Source: Streptomyces sp. NBC_00259 (GTDB taxonomy: Bacteria; Actinomycetota; Actinomycetes; Streptomycetales; Streptomycetaceae). Taken from it: 64,000 nucleotides of DNA. Below, in pieces: positions 44,804 to 53,166 of the stretch (position 1 is the stretch's first letter; every line of letters starts with the position of its first letter). The notes beneath the pieces are model-generated. The model saw only the letters and a program-made list of their open reading frames with translations, was not told the DNA's origin and did no database searches. Position numbers and translations under genes: made by a program. Where the stretch lies: positions 7,319,501 through 7,383,500 of the forward strand of contig NZ_CP108080.1 of the NCBI RefSeq assembly GCF_036181745.1, in the 5' to 3' direction.

Positions 44804-47218
44804 ATGAGAACGAGCAGGATCGCGCGGGGCGCCCCGCTCGCGGCCGCGTTCACCGCCGCCGCCCTCGGGCTGGGCGACCTGACACCGCCGTCCGACGTCG
44901 CGTCACTTCCCGTCGCCTCGGCCCTTCCCGCCGTCGTACCCACTCCGCAGTCCCTGACCCGTGCCGGTGAGGACATCGTTGTCACCCGCCGGGTCGTCCT
45001 CGTCGCCGACGAGGACACCGACCCGGCGGCCCGGGCCCGTCTCGTCGAGGTCCTCAAGGCCCACGGCGCGGCACGCGTCGACGTCACCGGGCCCCGCACG
45101 TCCGCCCCGGCCTCCTCGCGGGACCTGACCGTGCTGCTGGGACCGGCGTCCCGGCCGGACATCGCCGCGGCCCTGGGCACCACCCGCGTCCCGGCACAGG
45201 CCGAGGGCCATGCGATCCGGGTGGGCGTCGGCCGGCACGCTCCCGGCGTGGTGGCCCTCGGAGGCCATGACGCCGCCGGGCAGTTCTATGCGGTGCAGAC
45301 CCTGCGCCAGCTCTTCCGCCCCGCCACGGGACCCCGCTGGAAGATCGCCGGGGTCCGGGTCAGCGACCATCCCTCCATGGCCCTGCGCGGCACGATCGAG
45401 GGCTTCTACGGGCAGCCCTGGACCCACCAGGAGCGCCTGGACCAGATGGACTTCTACGGCGACGTGAAGGCCAACACCTATGTCTACGCCCCCAAGGACG
45501 ACCCGTACCACCGCGGCAAGTGGCGGGACCCGTACCCGGCGGACAAGCGATACGAACTCGGCGAACTCGTGCGCCGCGCCGGCGAGAACCACGTCCGGTT
45601 CACCTTCGCCGTCTCTCCCGGCGAGTCGATCTGCTACTCCGACCCCGCCGACCGCGAGGCGCTCAAGGCCAAGCTCCAGGCCCTGTACGACCTCGGCACC
45701 CGCGCGTTCTCCATCCCGCTGGACGACATCAGCTACACCAAGTGGAACTGCGAGGGCGACGCCACCAAGTTCGGCGCCCCCGGGCGTGCGGCGGCCGCCG
45801 CGGCGCAGGTCGATCTGCTCAACGACGTCCAGAGGAACTTCGTCGCCACCCACGAGGGCGCCCAGCCCCTCCAGATGGTGCCCACCGAGTACGGCGACCT
45901 GACCGACACCGCGTACAAGCAGACGATGCGGGCCGAACTCGCGCCCGAGGTCGTGGTGATGTGGACCGGCACCGACGTCGTCCCGCCCAGCATCACCAAC
46001 GCACAGGCGGACGCGGCGTCCACGCTCTTCGGCCGCAAGGTGTTCGTCTGGGACAACTATCCGGTCAACGACTTCGGCAACACCAGCGGCCGACTGCTGC
46101 TCGCCCCGTACGACAAGCGCGAGGCCGGTCTGTCCGAGCATCTGAGCGGCATCGTCGCCAACCCGATGAACCAGCCGTACGCGAGCAAGGTCGCCGTCTT
46201 CGGCGCCGCCGACTTCGCCTGGAACGACCGCGCGTACCGGGCGGGTTCCACGTGGTCGCGGGCGATGTCCTATCTCGCGGGCGGTGACCGCAGGGCGACC
46301 GAGGCCCTGCTCGTCCTCGGCGACCTCGAACATCTCGCGCCCACCTTCGGCTCCACCCCCTGGCAGAGCCAGGCGCCGCGGCTCGCCGCCGAGGTCTCGG
46401 ACTTCTGGGCCGCCTGGGACGGCGCCGACCGGGACAAGGCGATCCGTTCGCTGCGCGGCTACGCAGAGGAGATCGAGCGTGCGCCGGCCGTCATCCGCGG
46501 CGGCGCGGTGCAGCGGGGGTTCGTCGCCGACGCCGGCGCCTGGCTCGACGCCACCGAGCTGTGGGGCCGGGCGGCGGTGAAGATGATCGACGCCCTCGCC
46601 GCCAGGAACGACGGCGACAAGGACCGGGCCGACAGCCTGGTGGCCGAGTCCCGTGCGCTGCAGAGCCGGGCCAGGGCCGTACGGACCGTCCCGGCCCGCA
46701 ACACCTGGGGCGAGGTCCAGCCCAAGGTCGGGGACGGCGTTCTCGACACGTTCCTGGCGCAGGCCGACGTACGGATCAGCCTGTGGGACGTCGCCGGAGG
46801 CGGCCACAACCTCGCCCTCGCGGGTACCGCCACCGCGTCCGGTGTGGAGCAGGACCTCGACCGGTTCACGGCCGCCAAGGTCAACGACGGCGACCCCGGC
46901 AGCCGCTGGGCGTCCGGATACAGCGACGACTCCTGGGTGCAGATCGAGCTGGCGGCCCCGGCGCGTGTCGCCGCGGTCACCCTCGCGTGGGAGTCCGCCT
47001 GCGCGTCGGAGTACGCCGTGCAGACGTCGACCGACGGGACCGCCTGGACGACCGTCGCCACCGAACGTCCGGAGTCCTGCGGCAACGACGTCGTGCGACT
47101 GCCCTCCGGGAGTGAGCCGGTCCGCTATGTACGGATGCAGGGAGTCGAGCGCGCGACGACCTGGGGCTATTCGATCTACGAGTTCGGCGTCTACGGCGCC
47201 GTTGATCGATCCGGGTGA
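44804..47218 (+). CDS. Secreted GH84 beta-N-acetylglucosaminidase with C-terminal CBM32
   Basis: An 804-residue exported enzyme from ATG 44804 after GGAGA. Order of parts: a signal region (residues 1-40), an N-terminal GH20b-like domain, the GH84 catalytic barrel from about 190 (GTIEGFYGQPWTHQERLDQM as its hallmark), with the catalytic Asp pair 307-308 in IPLDDIS, a helical domain, and an F5/8-type (CBM32) carbohydrate-binding module in the last 140 residues (NDGDPGSRWASGYSDDSWVQ). It removes terminal GlcNAc from glycans outside the cell by substrate-assisted catalysis. The dre-like site upstream links it to the amino-sugar regulon. Confidence 0.92.
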   Translation: MRTSRIARGAPLAAAFTAAALGLGDLTPPSDVASLPVASALPAVVPTPQSLTRAGEDIVVTRRVVLVADEDTDPAARARLVEVLKAHGAARVDVTGPRTSAPASSRDLTVLLGPASRPDIAAALGTTRVPAQAEGHAIRVGVGRHAPGVVALGGHDAAGQFYAVQTLRQLFRPATGPRWKIAGVRVSDHPSMALRGTIEGFYGQPWTHQERLDQMDFYGDVKANTYVYAPKDDPYHRGKWRDPYPADKRYELGELVRRAGENHVRFTFAVSPGESICYSDPADREALKAKLQALYDLGTRAFSIPLDDISYTKWNCEGDATKFGAPGRAAAAAAQVDLLNDVQRNFVATHEGAQPLQMVPTEYGDLTDTAYKQTMRAELAPEVVVMWTGTDVVPPSITNAQADAASTLFGRKVFVWDNYPVNDFGNTSGRLLLAPYDKREAGLSEHLSGIVANPMNQPYASKVAVFGAADFAWNDRAYRAGSTWSRAMSYLAGGDRRATEALLVLGDLEHLAPTFGSTPWQSQAPRLAAEVSDFWAAWDGADRDKAIRSLRGYAEEIERAPAVIRGGAVQRGFVADAGAWLDATELWGRAAVKMIDALAARNDGDKDRADSLVAESRALQSRARAVRTVPARNTWGEVQPKVGDGVLDTFLAQADVRISLWDVAGGGHNLALAGTATASGVEQDLDRFTAAKVNDGDPGSRWASGYSDDSWVQIELAAPARVAAVTLAWESACASEYAVQTSTDGTAWTTVATERPESCGNDVVRLPSGSEPVRYVRMQGVERATTWGYSIYEFGVYGAVDRSG

Positions 47219-47277
47219 CCGTGTCCGGTGACCGAGCCCGGTGATCCGACCGGGTGCACTGGCCGGGTGATCAACGT

Positions 47278-47318
47278 GCCGGTGGCCGTCGACCCGCGGG
47301 TCGGGCACGGTCACCGGC
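47278..47318. terminator. Compound hairpin downstream of the GH84 gene
   Basis: Twelve-bp outer arms (GCCGGTGGCCGT and ACGGTCACCGGC, one G-U) enclose a smaller palindrome CGACCC-GC-GGGTCG. This is a plausible terminator before the receiver-reductase gene. Confidence 0.65.
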
Positions 47319-47357
47319 CGGGGCGCGTCATGAAGGGCCAGGGCGCATCATGAAGAG

Positions 47358-49016
47358 ATGGCGAAGGCGACGATCCTGACCGTCGACGACGATCCAGGGG
47401 TCTCCCGGGCCATCGCCCGCGACCTGCGGCGCCAGTACGGCGACCGGTTCCGGGTCCTGCGCGCGCCCTCGGGCGACGAGGCCCTCGAAGCCCTGCGTGA
47501 GCTGAAGCTGCGCGGTGACCCGGTGGCCGTGATGATCGCCGACTACCGCATGCCCGCGATGAACGGCGTGCAGTTCCTCGAAGCGGCCATGGATCTCTTC
47601 CCCCGGGCGCGGCGGGTGCTGTTGACCGCGTACGCCGACACCGGGGCGGCCATCGACGCGATCAACGTCGTGGACCTCGACCACTACCTCCTCAAGCCGT
47701 GGAGCCCGCCGGAGGAGAACCTCTACCCCGTCCTCGACACCCTGCTGGAACTCTGGGACACGGCCCCCGACCCGGACGCTCCCGAGACGCGGCTCGTCGG
47801 CCATCGCTGGTCGGCGCCCTCCTTCGCCGTGCGGGAGTTCCTCGCGCGCAATCTCGTTCCCTACCGGTGGATCGCCGCCGACGAGCCCGAGGGCACGGAA
47901 CTGCTCGAAGCGGCCGGCCTGACCGCCGCGGACGTCCCGCTGGTGATCACGACCGACGGCAAGACGCTGCACGCCCCCACCGAGGCGGAACTGGCCGAAC
48001 GGGTCGGCCTGAGCACCAGCCCCGCGTCCGACTTCTACGACGTCGTCGTCATCGGGGCGGGCCCGGCGGGCCTGGGGGCCGCCGTCTACGCCGCCTCGGA
48101 GGGCCTGCGCACCGTGCTCGTCGAGCGCAGCGCGACCGGCGGACAGGCGGGCCAGAGCAGCCGCATCGAGAACTACCTGGGCTTCCCCGACGGGGTGTCC
48201 GGAGCGCAGCTGACCGACCGGGCGCGCCGGCAGGCCGCACGCTTCGGTGCCGAGATCCTGAGCGCGACCGAAGTGGTGGCCATGGAGGCGGCGGGAGCGG
48301 GACGCGTGCTGCGTTTCGCCGACGGCACCTCCATCGGCGCGCACACCGTCGTCCTGGCCACGGGTGTCTCCTACCGGCGCCTGGCCGGGGCGCACCTGGA
48401 CTCCTTCAAGGGCGCGGGCGTCTTCTACGGATCCGCCTCCTTCGAGGCCGCCAACTGCCGGGGCGACGACGTGTACATCGTGGGCGGCGCCAACTCGGCG
48501 GGCCAGGCCGCCGTCTACTTCTCGCGCTACGCCGGGGCCGTCCATCTGGTGATCCGCGGCCCGGACGTCGCCCGGTCGATGTCCCACTACCTGATCCAGC
48601 AGATCCAGGCCGTCCCCAACATCCGCGTCCACACCTGCACCGAGGTGACGGCCGGCGACGGCTCGGGTCACCTGGAGAAGCTGACACTGCGCGACAGCCG
48701 CACCGGAACCGTCAGCACCGTCGACGCCACCTGGCTGTTCGTGTTCATCGGCGCCGAGCCGCAGACGGACTGGCTGGACGGCCTGGTGGCGCGCGACGAC
48801 CGCGGATTCGTTCTCACCGGACCGGATCTGCCCGCGGCGAGCAGCCGGTCGCCCCGGTGGCCGCTGACGCGCGCTCCGTACCATCTCGAAACCAGCGTCC
48901 CCGGAGTGTTCGCCGCGGGGGATGTACGTGCCGAGTCGGTCAAGCGGGTCGCCTCGGCGGTGGGTGAGGGAGCGATGGCCGTCACTCTCGTACACCGCTA
49001 CCTGGAGGCGCAATGA
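47358..49016 (+). CDS. Response-regulator receiver fused to a thioredoxin-reductase-like flavoprotein
   Basis: A 552-residue fusion. Residues 1-125 are an intact receiver domain: acidic pocket Asp10-12, phospho-acceptor Asp62 in IADYRMP, Thr90 and Lys113. Residues about 143-222 look like a thioredoxin/glutaredoxin-type fold without cysteines. Residues 226-552 are a thioredoxin-reductase fold with FAD loop GAGPAG (233-238) and NAD(P) loop GGANSAG (376-382). The redox CxxC of thioredoxin reductase is replaced by SASF (359-362), and the only nearby cysteine is Cys367 (EAANC). So this is a phosphorylation-controlled oxidoreductase without the standard disulfide. Its stop overlaps the kinase gene by 4 nt. 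Confidence 0.88.
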   Translation: MAKATILTVDDDPGVSRAIARDLRRQYGDRFRVLRAPSGDEALEALRELKLRGDPVAVMIADYRMPAMNGVQFLEAAMDLFPRARRVLLTAYADTGAAIDAINVVDLDHYLLKPWSPPEENLYPVLDTLLELWDTAPDPDAPETRLVGHRWSAPSFAVREFLARNLVPYRWIAADEPEGTELLEAAGLTAADVPLVITTDGKTLHAPTEAELAERVGLSTSPASDFYDVVVIGAGPAGLGAAVYAASEGLRTVLVERSATGGQAGQSSRIENYLGFPDGVSGAQLTDRARRQAARFGAEILSATEVVAMEAAGAGRVLRFADGTSIGAHTVVLATGVSYRRLAGAHLDSFKGAGVFYGSASFEAANCRGDDVYIVGGANSAGQAAVYFSRYAGAVHLVIRGPDVARSMSHYLIQQIQAVPNIRVHTCTEVTAGDGSGHLEKLTLRDSRTGTVSTVDATWLFVFIGAEPQTDWLDGLVARDDRGFVLTGPDLPAASSRSPRWPLTRAPYHLETSVPGVFAAGDVRAESVKRVASAVGEGAMAVTLVHRYLEAQ

Positions 49017-50461
49017 CCGCCTCGACGTCTCGGAGCGCGCTGACGCCGGACGAACTGCGCACCCTCTTCCTCTTCGAGGCACTCGACGACGAGAAGCTGT
49101 CCTGGCTGGCCGAGCGCGGACGGGTCGAGGTGCGGGACGCGTCGACCGACGTGTACACGCAGGGCGAGAGCGCGACCTGCTTCTTCGTGCTGTTGAGGGG
49201 CGCGGTCGCGCTCAGCCGTCATCTCCACGGCGACGACATCGAACTCAGCCGCACGGATCAGCGAGGCGCCTACGGGGGTGCCACCCAGGCCTACCTCGGT
49301 GACCGGGTGGACCAGGTCTACGCCCACTCGATGCGCGCGATCACCGACGCGGAGTTCTTCGTGCTCCCCGCGTCGGAGTTCGCCACCGCGCTGCGCACGT
49401 GGTTCCCCATGGCCCTGCACCTCCTGGAAGGGCTGTTCCTGGGGACGCGCGCCATCGACGTGATCGTGGGCGAGCGCGAACGGCTCCTGGCGCTCGGTTC
49501 GCTCACCGCCGGGCTGACCCACGAACTCAACAACCCCGCCGCCGCGGCCGTCCGGGCCACCGACACCCTGCGTGACCGGGTGGCCAGGATGCGGCACAAA
49601 CTGGCGCTCGTGGCGGACGGCCGGATCGACGGCACACGCCTCCATGAGCTGGTGGAGATGCAGGACGCCGCGGTGCGGCGGACGCTCCAGGCGCGGAAGC
49701 TGTCGGCGATCGAGGCGGCGGACGCCGAGGACGAACTCGGCGACTGGCTGGAGGACGCCGGTCTGGACAACGCCTGGGACATCGCTCCCGTCCTGGTCTC
49801 CGGCGGCATCGACTCCGCCTGGCTGGACGAGGCCACCGAGGGGCTCACGGACGAGAACCGCCTGGCGGCGGTGAGCTGGCTCAGCTACACCGTGGACACC
49901 GAGCTGCTCATGGGGGAGATCGAGGACGCGGTCCGGCGCATCTCGGGACTGGTCGACGCGGCACGGCAGTACTCCCAACTCGACCGCGCCGCGCAGCAGC
50001 CCGTGGACCTGCATGAACTCCTCGACGCCACCCTGGTGATGTTCCGGGCGAAGATCCCCGGCGGTGTCCAGGTGGTGAAGACGTACGACCAGGACCTGCC
50101 GCACGTCCTCGCCTACGGTGCGGAGCTCAACCAGGTGTGGACCAATCTGATCGACAACGCGCTCGCCGCCATGGGCGACAGCGGCACCCTCACGCTCGCC
50201 ACCTGGCACGACGAGGACTGTGTGCACGTCGAGGTGCGGGACACGGGGACGGGGATCGACCCCGAGGTCCGGCCACGGATCTTCGAACCGTTCTTCAGCA
50301 CCAAACCGGTGGGCGAGGGCACCGGGCTGGGACTGGACATCTCCTACCGGATCGTCGTCGACAAGCACGGCGGAGACATCCGCGTCGAATCCCGCCCCGG
50401 CGACACACGCTTCCGCGTCTCCCTGCCGCTCGCCCGGCACGCGGCCGCAGAACCGGCCTGA
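49013..50461 (+). CDS. Histidine kinase with N-terminal cyclic-nucleotide-binding-like domain
   Basis: A 482-residue soluble kinase. Residues 15-135 form a CNB/CRP-like barrel (FVLLRGAVALSRH), but the phosphate-binding cassette is degenerate (GAYGGATQAYLGD), so cNMP binding is doubtful. The DHp domain has His170 in GLTHELNNP, and the ATPase domain has the N box NLIDNALAAM, G1 DTGTGID and G2 GTGLGLD. It has no membrane segment, so it senses something in the cytoplasm. The ATGA overlap with the receiver-reductase gene makes that enzyme its most likely phosphotransfer partner; no DNA-binding regulator is adjacent. Confidence 0.9.
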   Translation: MTASTSRSALTPDELRTLFLFEALDDEKLSWLAERGRVEVRDASTDVYTQGESATCFFVLLRGAVALSRHLHGDDIELSRTDQRGAYGGATQAYLGDRVDQVYAHSMRAITDAEFFVLPASEFATALRTWFPMALHLLEGLFLGTRAIDVIVGERERLLALGSLTAGLTHELNNPAAAAVRATDTLRDRVARMRHKLALVADGRIDGTRLHELVEMQDAAVRRTLQARKLSAIEAADAEDELGDWLEDAGLDNAWDIAPVLVSGGIDSAWLDEATEGLTDENRLAAVSWLSYTVDTELLMGEIEDAVRRISGLVDAARQYSQLDRAAQQPVDLHELLDATLVMFRAKIPGGVQVVKTYDQDLPHVLAYGAELNQVWTNLIDNALAAMGDSGTLTLATWHDEDCVHVEVRDTGTGIDPEVRPRIFEPFFSTKPVGEGTGLGLDISYRIVVDKHGGDIRVESRPGDTRFRVSLPLARHAAAEPA

Positions 50462-50586
50462 GAGCCCACACATGGCGATCACCTGCGCGTGGCGCGAGCC
50501 TGGGAGGGAGGGCCCTTCGGCGAGCACCGGCGGCCGGAGTCCCGACAGCAACCGAAATCGACCGAGAGCGATCGAGGAGCGGCGCC

Positions 50587-50949
50587 ATGGCGGACGACCG
50601 GATTCCCGGGATCGACCCCACCTCGCACCCCAGCGGCGACGGCTGTGTCGAGTGCCTCGCGGGTGACGGGCCGGGCTGGTGGATGCATCTGCGGCGGTGC
50701 GCCGAGTGCGGCCACATCGGCTGCTGCGATTCGTCCCCGTCCCAGCACGGCACCCGCCACGCGGTCGCATCGGGCCACCCGTTCCTCACCAGCTTCGAGC
50801 CGGGCGAGAACTGGTTCTGGAACGCGCAGACCGAGGAGTACTTCGAGGACGGCCCGAAGCTCGCCGGCCCCGACTGCCACCCGCTCTCCCAGCCCACTCC
50901 CGGACCGGCGGGCGCCGTCCCGTCCGGCTGGGAGCGGCACCTGCACTGA
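50587..50949 (+). CDS. UBP-type zinc-finger protein
   Basis: A 120-residue protein from ATG 50587 after GAGGAGCG. The Zn-UBP pattern is complete: CVEC at residues 20-23, CAEC (C38, C41), CC further on, and paired histidines in QHGTRHAVASGHPF. The C-terminal 40 residues are Pro/Gly-rich. In eukaryotes this finger binds the ubiquitin C-terminal Gly-Gly; what bacterial versions bind is not established. It lies 125 nt after the kinase gene and 30 nt before the stress-protein gene, in what looks like one operon, and is a recurrent companion of receiver-reductase genes as I recall. Confidence 0.87.
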   Translation: MADDRIPGIDPTSHPSGDGCVECLAGDGPGWWMHLRRCAECGHIGCCDSSPSQHGTRHAVASGHPFLTSFEPGENWFWNAQTEEYFEDGPKLAGPDCHPLSQPTPGPAGAVPSGWERHLH

Positions 50950-50979
50950 CACGGTGTTCCTCGCGGAGGTGACGTCGCC

Positions 50980-51858
50980 ATGGCCCGGCCGATCATCGTG
51001 GGGGTCGACAGATCTCCGGAGAGTGTCGCCGCCCTGGAGTGGGCGGCCGAGGAGGCACAGCTGCGCGGAAGGCCGCTCCAGGTGCTGCACGCATGGGCGT
51101 GGCACCCGCTGCCTCCGGCGTCCGTGCCGGCCGGCACCAGCGAGCACGAGTGGGCGGAGGGGGTGCTGAACGAGGCTCTGGAGCATGTCTCCGGGATCTT
51201 CCCCGGGCTCCCGGTGGAGGGGGAGCTGGTGTCGGGGGCCGCGCGGGACATGCTCGTGGCGGCCTCGTCGAGAGCGGAGATGCTGGTCATCGGATCCCGT
51301 GGCATCGGGACCCTCACCGGCTTCCTCGTGGGTTCCGTGGGCCTCGCCACCGTTGCCCGTGCGGAGCGACCGGTGGCGCTCGTCCGCCCGGCCGCCGCCG
51401 CGGGCGCGGCGGAGACCGCCGGTGGCGGGGCGCCGCCCGTCGTCGTGGGGCTGGACGCGGCCCATCACGCCGACCTGCTGATCGAGTTCGCCTTCGAGAG
51501 CGCCAGGGTCCGCGGCCTCGCCCTTCGGTTCGTGTACGCCTTCAGTCCTCCGACCATCCATGAGCGCCTGGCCGGTGACCTCGAATCGCCCTACGGCCAT
51601 GTGCTGAGGCAGGAGCGGCAACAAGCGCTGGAAGCCGCGCTGAGCGGCTGGCGCCACAAGTACCCGGAGGTGCCGGTGGCCGAGGAGGCCGTACCGGGCA
51701 AACCGGCCAGATTGCTCCTCGAAGCCGCGCGGGAAGCCCGCCTGCTGATCCTCGGGCGGCCGCGGCGCCCCGCCCGTACCGGGGCGCACGTGGGCCCGGT
51801 CGTCCATGCGGCGCTGCACCACGCCCCGTGCCCCGTGACTGTGGTACCCCACGACTGA
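50980..51858 (+). CDS. Tandem universal stress protein
   Basis: A 292-residue protein with two UspA folds. The first (residues 1-140) has the ATP-binding signature GSRGIGTLTGFLVGSVG; the second (150-292) has GRPRRP instead of the full G-2x-G-9x-G(S/T) motif, so only the first half is likely to bind ATP. ATG 50980 follows CGGAGGTG. Stop at 51858 lies inside the first copy of a 41-bp repeat that continues beyond the gene. Likely last gene of the redox-signalling operon. Confidence 0.9.
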   Translation: MARPIIVGVDRSPESVAALEWAAEEAQLRGRPLQVLHAWAWHPLPPASVPAGTSEHEWAEGVLNEALEHVSGIFPGLPVEGELVSGAARDMLVAASSRAEMLVIGSRGIGTLTGFLVGSVGLATVARAERPVALVRPAAAAGAAETAGGGAPPVVVGLDAAHHADLLIEFAFESARVRGLALRFVYAFSPPTIHERLAGDLESPYGHVLRQERQQALEAALSGWRHKYPEVPVAEEAVPGKPARLLLEAAREARLLILGRPRRPARTGAHVGPVVHAALHHAPCPVTVVPHD

Positions 51859-51941
51859 TCCACGCCCCGTGCCCCGTGACTGTGGTACCCCACGACTGAT
51901 CCACGCTCCGCGCCCTGTCACTGTGGTGCCCCACGACTCAT
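51819..51941. repeat. 41-bp tandem repeat (three copies) spanning the end of the stress-protein gene
   Basis: Copies begin at 51819, 51860 and 51901. The first two are identical (beginning CCACGCCCCGTGCCCCGTGA); the third has several substitutions. The first copy encodes the end of the protein (APCPVTVVPHD) with its stop; the other two lie in the spacer before the LuxR-type gene. Confidence 0.95.
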
Positions 51942-52054
51942 CCGGACGTCGCGCCCGGCGGGAATGGAGCGCCGGTCCGCGTTGTCGAAGAGTCCGGGGG
52001 TGTCGGGAGAGCTGGGCCGGTAGGGGGCCGGCGAGGGGCTGGGAGAGGGGCAGC

Positions 52055-53056
52055 ATGCTGGAGGCGGTGGGCCTTTCGGCCGCCGAGACCGAGGTGTACG
52101 GCGCGCTCGTCGTCGCCGTGACGTCGTCGGCTCGGGAGATGTCCGCGACGACGGGCCAGGACGAGAGGAGCGCGGAACGGCTGCTCCTCGCGCTGGAGGA
52201 AAGGGGCCTGGCCCGCGGGGTGGAGGACAGCCCCGGGCGGTTCGCGGCCAATCCGCCCGATGTGGCTCTCCTGCCGCTGCTGGATCGTCGCGCGGACGAC
52301 CTCGACAAGGCACGCGCCGCGGTGAACGAGCTCATGGAGAACTACCGCCGCAGCGCCTGGAGCCGTGACGCCGGCGAGGTGATCGAGATCATCAGCGGGG
52401 CCGGGGCGCTGCGCCAGCGCCTGCGGCAGGTCCAGGACAGTGCCCGCCACGAGCTGCTGTGGTTCTGCAAGGCGCAGTACGTCGCGATGCCGTCCGGCAC
52501 GAATCGCTCGGAGTTCGAGGCACTGGCCCGGGGGGTGGGCTACCGCGTGCTGTACGAGCAGGCGTTCTTCGACGACTCCGGCTCGGTTGACAACGTCGTC
52601 AGGGCCGTGCGCGCCGGGGAGGCAGCCCGCGCGGTGCCCGCGCTGCCGCTGCGGATGGCGATCGCCGACCGGAGTCTGGCCATCTGCCCCCTGGCGCCGG
52701 ACGGTCCGGCAGGCAATCCGCGTGACGTGAGCACGGCCGTCGTCCGCGGCAGCAGCCTGGTGGAGGCGCTCGTCGCCCTGTTCGAGCGCTACTGGGAGGT
52801 CGGCGCCCCGCTGCGGGTGACTCCGGAGGGCCAGATCGGCGGGACCGTTCTGTCGGCGGACTCCGCCGCGCTGACCCCGGAGGACCAGCACCTGTTGTCG
52901 CTGATGGTCGCCGGCATCACCGACGATTCGATCGCCGGGCAGCTCGGCGTCAGCAAACGCACCGTCCAGCGGCGCATCCAGGGTCTGATGAACCTCGCCG
53001 GCGTCGCCACCCGGATGCAGCTCGGATGGCATGCCGCGCGCCGCAACTGGCTCTGA
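52055..53056 (+). CDS. LuxR-type regulator with TrmB-like N-terminus
   Basis: A 333-residue regulator from ATG 52055 after GAGAGGGG. The N-terminal 65 residues resemble a TrmB-type winged helix (GLSAAETEVYGALV), the middle is an effector domain (residues 95-255), and the C-terminus is a LuxR/GerE-like helix-turn-helix (DDSIAGQLGVSKRTVQRRIQ). This three-part form is abundant in Streptomyces; ligands are mostly unknown. It may control the downstream protease gene, which is convergent, or the stress operon upstream. A strong hairpin ends the transcript. Confidence 0.85.
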   Translation: MLEAVGLSAAETEVYGALVVAVTSSAREMSATTGQDERSAERLLLALEERGLARGVEDSPGRFAANPPDVALLPLLDRRADDLDKARAAVNELMENYRRSAWSRDAGEVIEIISGAGALRQRLRQVQDSARHELLWFCKAQYVAMPSGTNRSEFEALARGVGYRVLYEQAFFDDSGSVDNVVRAVRAGEAARAVPALPLRMAIADRSLAICPLAPDGPAGNPRDVSTAVVRGSSLVEALVALFERYWEVGAPLRVTPEGQIGGTVLSADSAALTPEDQHLLSLMVAGITDDSIAGQLGVSKRTVQRRIQGLMNLAGVATRMQLGWHAARRNWL

Positions 53057-53066
53057 GCGTGCGAGA

Positions 53067-53092
53067 TGCGGCCGGCGAATCCGCCGGCCGCA
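53067..53092. terminator. Bidirectional terminator between the regulator and protease genes
   Basis: Perfect 11-bp arms TGCGGCCGGCG and complement with a 4-nt loop lie 11 nt after the regulator stop and 75 nt after the protease stop on the other strand. Confidence 0.85.
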
Positions 53093-53166
53093 CCTCTCCG
53101 GGCGGCTCCGTGTTCTCCCGCCCCCACGCGGGTGATCACGTCACCCACGCCGCCCGGGGCTTTCGG

